A DNA stretch of 64,000 nucleotides, taken from Lederbergia citrea. Lineage in GTDB: Bacteria > Bacillota > Bacilli > Bacillales > Bacillaceae_C. Each line of letters opens with the position of its first letter. Position 1 is the first letter of the stretch. The stretch is from positions 997,778 to 1,061,777 of the forward strand of contig NZ_JAGYPH010000001.1 of assembly GCF_018343525.1 (NCBI RefSeq), read 5' to 3'. Shown in pieces: positions 41,770 to 48,789 of this stretch. A program made the position numbers and the translations under genes. The notes under the pieces are model-generated. The model ran no database searches. It was not told where the DNA came from and saw only the letters and a list, made by a program, of their open reading frames with translations.

Positions 41770-42120
41770 CTAAAATACTTGACGCAATTCAATCTGACCT
41801 TCTCCATGTCCTTGCGGGTCCGGCATCCGCATTGCCCACTCGATGGCTTCTTCCCTTGACTTCACATCAATCAGGATGAACCCGGCAATCAATTCTTTCG
41901 TTTCCATAAATGGGCCCTCTGTAACTAACGGCTTTTCTCCTGGTTTCGGAAAAGAAATACGAATCCCATTTGAACTTGGATGAAGTCCTTTAGCCATAAC
42001 CCGGACGCCTGCCTTAACTAATTCCTCATTGTACTTATCCATGGCTTCCATGAGCTCCGGGTTCGGGAGATTTCCGCCTTCCGAGTTCTTCGAGGCTTTG
42101 ACAATCAACATAAACAGCAT
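41770..42120 (-). CDS. YCII-domain protein
   Basis: 116 residues of the YCII/DGPF family: MLFMLIVKASKNSEG, then VMAKGLHPSSNGIRI, PLVTEGPFMETKELIAGFIL and AIEWAMRMPDPQGHGEGQIE. The dimeric ferredoxin-like fold often partners ECF sigma factors of the SigJ type, but no sigma gene follows here. GGAGG lies 7 bases before the ATG. The accessory genes here are unusual for Bacillus and typical of integron cassettes. Confidence 0.85.
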   Translation of the reverse strand: MLFMLIVKASKNSEGGNLPNPELMEAMDKYNEELVKAGVRVMAKGLHPSSNGIRISFPKPGEKPLVTEGPFMETKELIAGFILIDVKSREEAIEWAMRMPDPQGHGEGQIELRQVF

Positions 42121-42246
42121 AAAGATTCCTCCTTCTTTTTTAGAAGCAAAAATTGACCTCTTTATAAATACAACGAACCGGTATCTTCAAAATCGACCAT
42201 TAATAAAAAAACCTAAAAATGTGATCGTAGTAAAATTTTGTTCTTC

Positions 42247-42444
42247 TCAGTCGATATTGATGTTTAGGTCTTCCAAAGGTTCTATAGTTACAACGGAAAC
42301 GCCCCAATATTTTGTTAGGGTAACAGCCATCTGTCCATTGCCAGCTCCGACTTCCAATACCCGCATTCCTGGTTGTAGGTTCAATTTTCCATTGACTGAA
42401 CATCCTAAAGTTAGTATTACATATATTCTGTTGATTAAAGGCAA
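42247..42444 (-). pseudogene. Fragment of a SAM-dependent methyltransferase
   Basis: Only about 50 residues remain. KLNLQPGMRVLEVGAGNGQM is motif I of class I methyltransferases, followed by AVTLTKYWGVSVVTIEPLED, the acidic post-I strand. A stop then ends the frame and the rest of the enzyme is missing. The 5' side is cut off by the recurring element that begins at 42453. About 120 bp without homology separate it from the YCII gene. Confidence 0.65.
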
Positions 42445-42452
42445 AATCCTTC

Positions 42453-42550
42453 TTGAGCTAACCTGCCCTTAAGTCAAAAAAGACCGACATAGTGCACGAT
42501 CTCATTGTTTTGTTAAAGCACCCGTTTACATTAAGTACATTTATTCACAA
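42453..42550 (-). repeat. Recurring element, full copy (copy 8)
   Basis: Left arm TTGAGCTAACCTGCCCTTAA, an irregular core (AAAAGACCGACATAGTGCAC...), right arm GCACCCGTTTACATTAAG, and the alternative tail TACATTTATTCACAA. It abuts the truncated methyltransferase fragment and precedes the NTF2-like stop by 21 bp. Confidence 0.65.
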
Positions 42551-42571
42551 ACGATTAACCGACGCAAAGAA

Positions 42572-42928
42572 TTATTTGGTAGGTGTTCCTTGGTGGAATA
42601 TCATTTGCCATTTTCCTTGAATATTTTTCCAAACAGAACTTCGTAATACCAATTTACTGTCATTATGTCTTAATGAGCAATACGTTGCTAATACAACATC
42701 TGAAGCTAATAATTTTATATTAAATTCGGTTACTGTATATTTTATAGAATTAGTAACAGTTTTATCATCTCTAACTGCATCAAGCTGTGCATTCTTATCA
42801 AATATGTTTCCAGAACTTCCATATTCAAAAAAGTCATCTGCGAGATGCTCGTTTAATTCGTTATAATCATATGTCATTAATTGTTTTTCAAGATACAGAA
42901 TTTGGTCTTTAAGTGATAGATGTTCCAT
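42572..42928 (-). CDS. NTF2-like/DUF4440 protein
   Basis: 118 residues with a cone-shaped NTF2 fold pattern: SLKDQILYLEKQLMTYDYNEL, then LADDFFEYGSSGNIFDKNAQ, VVLATYCSLRHND and SSVWKNIQGKWQMIFHQGTP. Members of DUF4440 bind small ligands or act as lyase-like enzymes; no catalytic residue can be assigned. It has GGGGAGAG before the ATG. It is a single-gene unit between two element copies. Confidence 0.8.
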   Translation of the reverse strand: MEHLSLKDQILYLEKQLMTYDYNELNEHLADDFFEYGSSGNIFDKNAQLDAVRDDKTVTNSIKYTVTEFNIKLLASDVVLATYCSLRHNDSKLVLRSSVWKNIQGKWQMIFHQGTPTK

Positions 42929-42990
42929 AAAACTCTCTCCCCATAATAGTGTCTTTTACGACTTAATCTACAAGAAGGATACATTACCTT

Positions 42991-43074
42991 GTTAAACTAA
43001 CCTGCCCGTTAGTACAATAAGTTCAACAAAAGGGAGTGATCATCCTGCTTTGATTAACGCACCCATTATTTGAA
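42991..43074 (-). repeat. Recurring element, full copy (copy 9)
   Basis: TTAAACTAACCTGCCCGTTA, GTACAATAAGTTCAACAAAA, an imperfect core (GAGTGATCATCCTGCTTTGA), then GATTAACGCACCCATTATTT and GAAG. Confidence 0.78.
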
Positions 43075-43089
43075 GTAGGTTTATTAAAA

Positions 43090-43124
43090 AGAAAGGGACA
43101 ACTTTGAACGTTGCCCCTTTCTTT
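43090..43124 (-). terminator. Rho-independent terminator
   Basis: AAAGAAAGGGACAAC / GTTGCCCCTTTCTTT, followed on the minus strand by TTTTTAATAAA, two bases after the stop of the broken methyltransferase gene. The gene brought its own terminator in addition to the recurring element. Confidence 0.85.
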
Positions 43125-43125
43125 G

Positions 43126-43652
43126 TTACCCTTTTTTTATTTTTAACATCGGGTTAGCATTTGCCTGAAATTCATATGGCACTTTTACTTCTTCAACTGT
43201 GCAGCTATTTTCAGCAAGCTAACTTATTAATTTATCTAAATGTTCATATCGTTTACCTTCCAAATCAACTAAAGGAAAAATACGAATTGTCCTCTTCAGT
43301 AACTCTCAATAACTCATTTAGTGTTTTTATATATGAAATTGGTAATCTAATCGGTCAGCATACATAAATAGAAAATGTGCAGAAAGAAGAATATCAAATT
43401 CTCCATCCTTAAATGGTAAGGAAGGCAAAGTGACGGGAACGTATCGTTCACTCGATTCCCTCATATCGTTAACACCATTTTTCAAGGTACTCAAACGATG
43501 TTTTCTAAGACCTTCAATATCTTTAAAATAATCCCATATATAATTGTTTTGCGCTTTTTCCATAATTTCCATAGCGTGTTCAATATCTCGAAGACCTTTA
43601 TTATATAGATCTTCCTTTGAATGATAATATGCAATATCAGCACCCTATTCCT
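43126..43652 (-). pseudogene. SAM-dependent methyltransferase, 5'-truncated and frameshifted
   Basis: From 43652 the frame reads ADIAYYHSKEDLYNKGLRDI, then NNYIWDYFKDIEGLRKHRLS and LPFKDGEFDILLSAHFLFMY, the later half of a class I methyltransferase (motif IV-like DILLSAH). A frameshift near 43330 moves to a second frame with LNELLRVTEEDNSYF and LVDLEGKRYEHLDKLIS; a TAG follows, and then LAENSCTVEEVKVPYEF leads to the natural stop at 43126. The start, including motif I, is missing: the recurring element begins at the very next base (43653). Confidence 0.8.
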
Positions 43653-43725
43653 ACTTTACTAACCTGCCACGTTAATAAAAAAGCGTCTCTACTTATTGTA
43701 GAAACGCTCCCGATACTTCAAGAAT
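43653..43725 (-). repeat. Recurring element, full copy (copy 10)
   Basis: Left arm ACTTTACTAACCTGCCACGT, TAATAAAA, hairpin GCGTCTCTAC / GTAGAAACGC (43683-43707), right arm TCCCGATACTTCAAG. It cuts the methyltransferase gene on its left and lies 8 bp from the Nudix stop on its right. TTTTTTA follows the hairpin on the minus strand. Confidence 0.78.
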
Positions 43726-43733
43726 TGACTTCG

Positions 43734-44201
43734 TTAATTGTCTAATCTACCCAACAGATTATATGGGTTTACTTCCCAACTTTCATAAGGAATGAAGTTT
43801 TTAGAATTCATTGCATCAATAGTTCGTGACTTCATATGTGGTCGAGTAATGTACGTTCCAATATTATTTTCATCCAAGGCTATAAATTTAGCTTCCTTTA
43901 TTTCTTCTTGTTGTATGTTTAACTCACCACTTACACATTCCGCTTTAAAAACAACTGATAAAAGTTGACTTGTAGAATTGTAATAGACTCCAGTAATTCC
44001 GATTGGCTTAATAACAATACCTGTTTCCTCTAAGACCTCTCGATATAAGGCTTTATCTAAAGGTTCGCCTTCCTCAACATGTCCTCCCGGTGATTCCCAT
44101 GTATCAGAACGCCAATGTGTCTTAACTAATAATGTTTCTCCATTTTCATTGGTGATATAAGCAGATACAGCAATAATATGTTTTGGATAATTTTTTTCCA
44201 C
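43734..44201 (-). CDS. Nudix hydrolase
   Basis: 155 residues with a complete Nudix box GX5EX7REUXEEXGU at residues 40-62 (GHVEEGE, then LYREVLEETGI). It hydrolyses nucleoside diphosphates linked to another group; the exact substrate is unknown. HIIAVSAYITNENGETLLVK precedes the box and ARPHM-like sequence follows it, as in the MutT/ADP-ribose branches. It is a single-gene unit: copy 10 lies 8 bp beyond the stop and copy 11 about 35 bp before the start. Confidence 0.88.
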   Translation of the reverse strand: MEKNYPKHIIAVSAYITNENGETLLVKTHWRSDTWESPGGHVEEGEPLDKALYREVLEETGIVIKPIGITGVYYNSTSQLLSVVFKAECVSGELNIQQEEIKEAKFIALDENNIGTYITRPHMKSRTIDAMNSKNFIPYESWEVNPYNLLGRLDN

Positions 44202-44235
44202 TTTCTCCCCCCACTTCCTTTTTATATTTTTGTTG

Positions 44236-44385
44236 TTTCACTAACCTGCCCCGTTAGGTAGGCATGTATTTCCTCCCTCAATACCCGTATTGTTCTTCAA
44301 CGCATCTGCCCCTTCAATTCAATAAGAAAAAAGAGCCGTCAAGCAGCTCAACGATCTTCAAGTAAAGAACCCTTTAGTTGAATTC
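44236..44385 (-). repeat. Recurring element, tandem partial and full copies (copy 11)
   Basis: First a left arm (GTTTCACTAACCTGCCCCGT, 44236-44255) followed by unrelated sequence. Then a second copy: TTCTTCAACGCATCTGCCCC, ATTCAATAAG, hairpin GAGCCGTCAAGCAGCTC with ACGATC, and a right arm CCCTTTAGTTGAATTC. The last arm contains the stop codon of the 44374-44646 gene. Confidence 0.72.
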
Positions 44386-44646
44386 TTTAAAAAGTTTATA
44401 TATACAAAAACAAAGTGATACAAGACCTACTGTAAACATAATTGCACCAAGTATGACGTTGGATAAAATATATCCTTCTGTAATAATTCGGAAATCATTT
44501 GAGTCCATACTTCCGCCCATTGATGTACTTACATACAGGCTTGCCAAGTCTCTTCCATTTCCGGCACTATGTATTAGTTTTGAATATCCAAATAAGATTA
44601 GGACTATGGTAAACAAAAGAAACCCATACTTAGTTATATACTTCAA
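44374..44646 (-). CDS. Small two-helix membrane protein
   Basis: 90 residues with membrane segments at about 6-26 and 62-84 (YGFLLFTIVLILFGYSKLI and ILGAIMFTVGLVSLCFCIY) and a short loop between. Family not recognised. Its last codons and TAA are encoded by the right arm of the recurring element (GAATTCAACTAAAGGG on the minus strand), so element and gene are fused at the stop codon, as gene cassettes and their recombination sites often are. Confidence 0.6.
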   Translation of the reverse strand: MKYITKYGFLLFTIVLILFGYSKLIHSAGNGRDLASLYVSTSMGGSMDSNDFRIITEGYILSNVILGAIMFTVGLVSLCFCIYKLFKEFN

Positions 44647-44666
44647 ATTATTTCCCCTCCATTTTT

Positions 44667-44766
44667 CTTCAACTAATCTGTCCCGTTAGTACAATAACTT
44701 CAACAAAAATTAGCGATAATCCTTCTTGAATTATCGCACCCTATAGTTTAGGTAGAAACCTTCACA
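44667..44766 (-). repeat. Recurring element, full copy (copy 12)
   Basis: CTTCAACTAATCTGTCCCGT, TAGTACAATAACTTCAACAA, stem GCGATAAT / ATTATCGC, right arm CACCCTATAGTTTAGG and tail TTCACAATGA. The stem differs from copy 16 (GCGTTAAT / ATTAACGC) at positions that change on both sides. Confidence 0.8.
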
Positions 44767-44804
44767 ATGACGATCCTTAAAATGAGTAGTTTCTAGAATC
44801 TAGT

Positions 44805-44910
44805 ACAAAAAAGACGCCTTCCTACTCAAGAAAAGCGCCCGATTGCGGGAGATCAAGATAGTGATTACTGCTTTCTGCTTGTTATACTAACGCACCCCTT
44901 AGTTTAATAA
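44805..44910 (-). repeat. Recurring element, right part (copy 13)
   Basis: ACAAAAAAGACGCCTTC, then a private hairpin region, then CTAACGCACCCCTTAGTTTA and ATAA. The left arm is not recognisable. It lies 17 bp from the stop of a truncated GNAT gene. Confidence 0.6.
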
Positions 44911-44927
44911 AACATAACTATTATTTT

Positions 44928-45093
44928 TTAAAAAAGGCGAAGAACTAACTTTTTAAAAACTAAGTGTTTCTTAAAATATGTGACGGAATCTCTATAACCA
45001 ATTGATTTATAAAATTTATCAGCTCTTCTATTAGCCAATGCATTTAATTTGGAGCCTCTTTCTTTATATATAGTAAGAATTTCTGAGAACAAA
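44928..45093 (-). pseudogene. C-terminal fragment of a GNAT acetyltransferase
   Basis: About 55 codons in one frame, SEILTIYKERGSKLNALANR followed by RADKFYKSIGYRDS, the acetyl-CoA-distal end of the GNAT fold (the usual 'A..FYK..GF' pattern). A natural stop follows at 44928. The start and the acetyl-CoA loop are absent. The fragment begins directly after the stop of the 45094 gene, so a deletion has fused two gene units. Confidence 0.65.
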
Positions 45094-45462
45094 TTAGTTC
45101 TCACCTTTCACTACACGATACTTTGTTATTAGGTCTATAATAAAGAAAATTGTTACATATAAAAAAGCTATTATTCCCGTTAATATAATATCCAATGACA
45201 AAATTGAAAATAACAATATACAAAGAAATGAACACCCTAAATGTTTTAAATAAGAGAACCATATCGACTGATTTTTATCGTGATATTCTATAGCAATTGA
45301 TGATAGAACACCGCCAATAAAAAGTGTTGGAACCGTAAACAAACTCACTGCAAATCCAGCCGCTAAATCATATCCACCTGAAAATTCATAGAAAAAGAAT
45401 GGCACAATAAAGAATCCAATAACTGATGTTAGAAACGCTGCATAAATTTTTCTTGAAATCAT
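45094..45462 (-). CDS. Membrane protein, unknown
   Basis: About 122 residues from the ATG at 45462, with four membrane segments (KIYAAFLTSVIGFFIVPFFF, FAVSLFTVPTLFIGGVLSSI, GCSFLCILLFSILSLDIIL and IIAFLYVTIFFIIDLI). The ribosome binding site (GGGGG) is about 15 bases from this ATG, so an ATT or GTG start further upstream is possible. Family not recognised. No recurring element separates it from the GNAT fragment downstream. Confidence 0.5.
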   Translation of the reverse strand: MISRKIYAAFLTSVIGFFIVPFFFYEFSGGYDLAAGFAVSLFTVPTLFIGGVLSSIAIEYHDKNQSIWFSYLKHLGCSFLCILLFSILSLDIILTGIIAFLYVTIFFIIDLITKYRVVKGEN

Positions 45463-45483
45463 TTCAATTATTATCGCCCCCTT

Positions 45484-45556
45484 ATACACAGTTCAACAAA
45501 AAAGTGCATTAATCCTTCTTGGATCAATACACTCCGAGAGTTTAAGTACATTTTTA
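45484..45556 (-). repeat. Recurring element, left arm missing (copy 14)
   Basis: AGTTCAACAAAAAAGTGCAT, TAATCCTTCTTGGATCAATA, and CACTCCGAGAGTTTAAGTAC. The first 25 bases of the usual element are absent, and the right side has the alternative tail TACATTTT. Confidence 0.65.
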
Positions 45557-45658
45557 CATACTTAAGAAATTCTTTTTTCTATTAATGAAAACTTAAACTT
45601 TTATCTTTATATATGGAATAAGTTCCAGCTTTATTTTTTAGTGAGGTCCTGTTCACCT

Positions 45659-46302
45659 TTACAGAAGAAATTTAATTGGCTTAGCTTTTTGATGATAACC
45701 CCAATCATATTCTTCTCGATACCCCAACACTTTACCTTTGATAAGTTTAACTGGTAATGGTCCGTATAGGTTACTATCAATACTTCTCCACCATAGATCG
45801 CCAGAAACAAAAATATGACCTTCAGGAACAGTTATTTTTTCAAAATTATATTCTCTTTCGTAGTCGTCGCTTCGGGGATTATTAGGACCATTACCATAAA
45901 ATGTGTCTAATTTTTTCCCATCAACGTAAAACTGACCTTGCCGTATTTCGATGGATTTACCCGGTAAAGCAATTACTCGGTTGACCGGCTCTTCAAAAGG
46001 TTCTCCGGGTACAACTTCATAATATTTTTCAGGCTGTTTGTGATATACAACATCCCCTCTTTGAATTTCTTCGTTTTCATAATAAGATGGATCAATAACA
46101 ATGTTTCTAAATTGATATTTGTAGGGATTGTCTTCCCATTCCATATTGTCAACTCCATAAATGGTGGTAATCATACCGTCTTTCATTACTACTGTTTCTA
46201 ATTTTTTTTCGTATTTGCATCAGTTATTATTTTGTTCGTTAAAGCGGAAGAACAACCTGCTAATAAGGTAATAAGTAGAATGAAAAATAAACGTTTTTAC
46301 AT
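45659..46302 (-). pseudogene. Lipoprotein with signal peptidase I-like domain, frameshifted
   Basis: The main frame (45659-46186) encodes an S26-like domain: IQRGDVVYHKQPEKYYEVVP, then EPVNRVIALPGKSIEI, QFYVDGKKL, VPEGHIFVSGDLWWRSIDSN and YGPLPVKLIKGKVLGY. The catalytic Lys of the KRVIxLPGD motif is Asn, and no SxM serine motif is present, so it would not be a peptidase. Upstream, in another frame, a lipoprotein signal (FILLITLLAGCSS) precedes it. The frames would join if the run of eight A (46202-46209) had nine. The only ATG with a good RBS (46302) is followed at once by TAA. The gene is therefore broken twice, or the run is a sequencing error. Confidence 0.7.
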
Positions 46303-46328
46303 AAAATAACCTCCCTTCAGAAACGCTT

Positions 46329-46362
46329 TTCTTCAACTCTTCTCCCCCGTTACTTCAATAAT
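46329..46362 (-). repeat. Recurring element, collapsed copy (copy 15)
   Basis: CTTCAACTCTTCTCCCCCGT then TACTTCAATAATC: left arm joined directly to one CCCGTTA..AATAA block with no hairpin, as in copy 1. It touches the stop codon of the 46363-46554 gene. Confidence 0.65.
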
Positions 46363-46554
46363 CTATTTTTCTTGTTGCTCTTTTTTCTTTTTTATTGTTA
46401 TCAGTTTTGACATAACAAAATGACCCACTGTAATAGTAAGTAACAGGTCTCTATATGGCTCATTTGTCCCCCCTAATAGTGATACAACTATATAGAAAAA
46501 CATAAATGAAATTATTAACAAACCAAGAACATAATACTCAATTTTCACTTCCAA
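46363..46554 (-). CDS. Small membrane protein
   Basis: 63 residues, two membrane segments (YYVLGLLIISFMFFYIVVSL and DLLLTITVGHFVMSKLI) and a basic, disordered tail (KKKKEQQEK). Family not recognised. GGGGGAA lies before the ATG. It is a single-gene unit bounded by a collapsed element at its stop and a full element 20 bp before its start. Confidence 0.55.
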   Translation of the reverse strand: MEVKIEYYVLGLLIISFMFFYIVVSLLGGTNEPYRDLLLTITVGHFVMSKLITIKKKKEQQEK

Positions 46555-46573
46555 AATATTTCCCCCTTATTAA

Positions 46574-46665
46574 ATAAACCTGCCCTGATAGTACAATAAC
46601 TTCAACATAAATAAGCGATAATCCTTCTTGAATTATCGCATCCGTTAGGTTATTTACAATGTTTC
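46574..46665 (-). repeat. Recurring element, full copy (copy 16)
   Basis: AATAAACCTGCCCTGATAGT, ACAATAACTTCAACATAAAT, stem GCGATAAT / ATTATCGC, right arm GCATCCGTTAGGTTATT. Same stem family as copy 12. Confidence 0.76.
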
Positions 46666-46717
46666 ACAAACTCGTTATTGTAAATTCATCTTATTAAGGC
46701 TTTTTAACTTATTACAA

Positions 46718-47113
46718 TCATTCAACAGGATCGCCACCAAAGACTGTAGAGGTAAATTCCCAATGTGCCCTATCGACTGCTAATTGTCTAAATTTCTTTG
46801 GGTCAACCAAATCTTCTGTTCTAAATTCGTCAATAGGTACAACTTCAAGTTGATTTGTACCTTCCTCTCTATTTATTTTTTCTACTATTTCAACATATTG
46901 CTTGTGATACTCTTCTTTTTGTTCTTGGGTTAATTCTAAAGGAGTTACTGAAACAACTTTTTCTTTATTGGTATCAGATAAACCCCCAACCTCTACTTCT
47001 TGTGCATTCGTTATATCCTCCGTTACTTTTTTTTCTGATTCTTCATTTACACTACATCCTGCTAAAACGATAGCTCCAATTAAAATTCCTACACACATAT
47101 ACTTTTTCAACAT
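46718..47113 (-). CDS. Small lipoprotein, unknown
   Basis: 131 residues with a clean lipoprotein signal: MLKKYMCVGILIGAIVLAGC with the lipid-carrying Cys20. The mature part is acidic and charged (EQKEEYHKQYVEIVEKINRE) with no recognised domain, and probably sits on the outer face of the membrane. It is a single-gene unit about 50 bp from copy 16 and 70 bp from copy 17. Confidence 0.65.
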   Translation of the reverse strand: MLKKYMCVGILIGAIVLAGCSVNEESEKKVTEDITNAQEVEVGGLSDTNKEKVVSVTPLELTQEQKEEYHKQYVEIVEKINREEGTNQLEVVPIDEFRTEDLVDPKKFRQLAVDRAHWEFTSTVFGGDPVE

Positions 47114-47184
47114 TCACACCCCATTATAAAAATTGTTTAACTATTCTAATATTAGTTTATAGAACTTAGAATCCTATTGCAATT

Positions 47185-47270
47185 ATTTAACTAACCTGCC
47201 CGTTAGCTTAATAACTTCAACAAAAAAGCGTTAATCCTTCTTCAATTAACGCACCCTTTAGTTGAATAAG
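47185..47270 (-). repeat. Recurring element, reference full copy (copy 17)
   Basis: This copy shows the design clearly. On the plus strand it has a left arm TTTAACTAACCTGCCCGTTA, then GCTTAATAACTTCAACAAAA, the hairpin GCGTTAATCCTTCTT / AATTAACGC, and a right arm GCACCCTTTAGTTGAATAAG. The two blocks TGCCCGTTAG..TAATAA and GCACCCTTTAG..GAATAAG are direct repeats; the outer ends AACTAAC and GTTAGTT-like are inverted. On the minus strand the hairpin is followed by TTTTTTG, a rho-independent terminator. The right arm lies 5 bp from the stop of the 47276 gene. Confidence 0.85.
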
Positions 47271-47275
47271 AACAA

Positions 47276-47962
47276 TTAGAGCATTATTGCCACTAAGGCA
47301 GAAAATATGACTACGGAAAAAGGAATAATATACAAACTTTGTTTTTTTCTCTTTGGAACAAAAAGTAAAATGATAATTATCATTAAAGCGTAAGATATTC
47401 CAATGCCAAGCATTTCAAAATATACTCCATCACTTACAAGAACATTTTCGACATTCGCATATTTTTCATAATACTCTACCGTGAAAAGATAGAATTTATA
47501 TCCTTCAAATGCAATCGCAGAAACTGGTAAAGCTGTAATAATACTAGAAATTAAGTGGTCAGTACGTGAAAACCACATTATGTAGGCTGGGATTGTTGAT
47601 AGTAATGCAGCCAAGGACCAAAAAACAATATACTTTAATGGAAAAAGGTTAAGAATTAGGATCGTATACATGTAATACGAAAATAGCATTGAAACAAGGA
47701 ATACAAAAACACGTGTTGCGGCTAATTTGGGAGTGTAAGAATAGGCAGCTACAAAAGCAAGAATAAAGATCCATACCCCCAATTTACTTCCGATTAACCC
47801 TAAGAATGAAAGTTCGTTAGGAATTAAAGTCGAATCAAGTATTTTAGCAATAAGGCCTGATACAAATCCAAAAATGAATGAAAATAAAACCGAATATGCT
47901 ATTTGCTTTTTGCCTACTTTAATATTAGTACGTATTCTATTAGATCTTAAAAACATACTCAT
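47276..47962 (-). CDS. Multi-pass membrane protein, unknown
   Basis: 228 residues with six to seven membrane segments, for example QIAYSVLFSFIFGFVSGLIA, VWIFILAFVAAYSY and VFVFLVSMLFSYYMYTILIL. It starts and ends with charged tails (RSNRIRTNIKVGKKQ and VPKRKKQS). Overall it resembles small DUF6518-type proteins, but I cannot assign it. It is a single-gene unit; element copies lie 5 bp beyond its stop and 65 bp before its start. Confidence 0.6.
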   Translation of the reverse strand: MSMFLRSNRIRTNIKVGKKQIAYSVLFSFIFGFVSGLIAKILDSTLIPNELSFLGLIGSKLGVWIFILAFVAAYSYTPKLAATRVFVFLVSMLFSYYMYTILILNLFPLKYIVFWSLAALLSTIPAYIMWFSRTDHLISSIITALPVSAIAFEGYKFYLFTVEYYEKYANVENVLVSDGVYFEMLGIGISYALMIIIILLFVPKRKKQSLYIIPFSVVIFSALVAIML

Positions 47963-48026
47963 AATTAACCTCGATTTTTTTATTTTTGTTTTTACAATGG
48001 ATTGTTTAACACAAGTTAAACATCAC

Positions 48027-48188
48027 TTTTCAACTAACCTGCCCCGTTACTTTAAGTACATTCCTTCACAATCTTTACTTATTCATATAAATATCCAAAT
48101 CAACTACAAAGTGTTATTCAAGAATCGACCTTACATGCAAAAAAGCGCTGATCCATACTCTGGAAATACGCCCTTTAGTTGAATAAAA
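48027..48188 (-). repeat. Recurring element, long copy (copy 18)
   Basis: Left part TTTTCAACTAACCTGCCCCG, TTACTTTAAGTACATTCCTT and CACAATC (48027-48082), then about 55 unrelated bases. The right part is AAAAAAGCGCTGATCC, CATACTCTGGAAATACG and CCCTTTAGTTGAATAAAAC. It shows the alternative tail TTTAAGTACATT..TTCACAATC in the middle, so it may be two copies fused. Confidence 0.7.
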
Positions 48189-48222
48189 CTTCTGTAATTA
48201 TTCCTTATTTTAATTTTTAAAA

Positions 48223-48247
48223 TGGCTTATCGAGGTTCGATAAGCCA
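48223..48247 (-). terminator. Rho-independent terminator after the DinB gene
   Basis: Stem TGGCTTATCGA / TCGATAAGCCA (48223-48233, 48237-48247), then TTTTAAAAATT on the minus strand, 17 bases after the YfiT-like stop. This gene has its own terminator in addition to the recurring element. Confidence 0.88.
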
Positions 48248-48264
48248 CTTTTATACATATTGTA

Positions 48265-48774
48265 TTATTTTAATAATGCGATTTTTATATGGGCTAAGTG
48301 ATGCTTCTCGTGCCAAGCTAATTTTGCAACTTTTGTTGCAACTGTTATTATACCGTTTATCTGGTGAGTAAAAGCTCGATCTAATTGCTCTTCAGATAAA
48401 CTATGTCCTAAAGATACAATGCGCTCATTTATACCTTCTAACATTTTAATAGAACTTTCTACAGGAAGCTTTGTATCTGGTTGAATAGCCCACTTTTCTT
48501 CATCAAAAGCTGGTACTGTTGGATTCTCATCTGTTAAAGCTAGCTTCAAACGTTGATACATGTTCAACTGAGAATCTGCAATGTGATGAACAAGTTGACG
48601 AACTGTCCAGCTACCTTCACGATAAGTTCTGCTTAATTCCTCATCACTTAATGAGTCAACAGTTTCTCTTAATCGAATCGTGTAAGTTTCGATTTCTTTT
48701 AGCCATTCTTGAATATTTTCTAATGTTACTTTTTCAGGAACTTGTAGTTTCCCAATTGGGTATCTTACATCCAT
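48265..48774 (-). CDS. DinB/YfiT-family putative metal-dependent hydrolase (bacillithiol transferase-like)
   Basis: 169 residues of the DinB superfamily four-helix bundle, closest in pattern to YfiT/BstA. It begins VRYPIGKLQVPEKVTLENIQ, and the metal-binding histidines occur in QLVHHIADSQ (about residue 64) and WHEKHHLAHI (H158, H162). YREGSWTVRQ is the helix-capping motif. Members bind Ni or Zn and may transfer bacillithiol to electrophiles, giving drug or toxin resistance. The ATG at 48774 has AAAGGGG 7 bases upstream. It is the last accessory gene before the defence island. Confidence 0.85.
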   Translation of the reverse strand: MDVRYPIGKLQVPEKVTLENIQEWLKEIETYTIRLRETVDSLSDEELSRTYREGSWTVRQLVHHIADSQLNMYQRLKLALTDENPTVPAFDEEKWAIQPDTKLPVESSIKMLEGINERIVSLGHSLSEEQLDRAFTHQINGIITVATKVAKLAWHEKHHLAHIKIALLK

Positions 48775-48789
48775 TTTCAATCCCCTTTT

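Noticed and set aside
41345..48188. CRISPR array
   Set aside because: Repeats are far apart with whole genes between them, vary in length and contain private hairpins. No cas gene is present.
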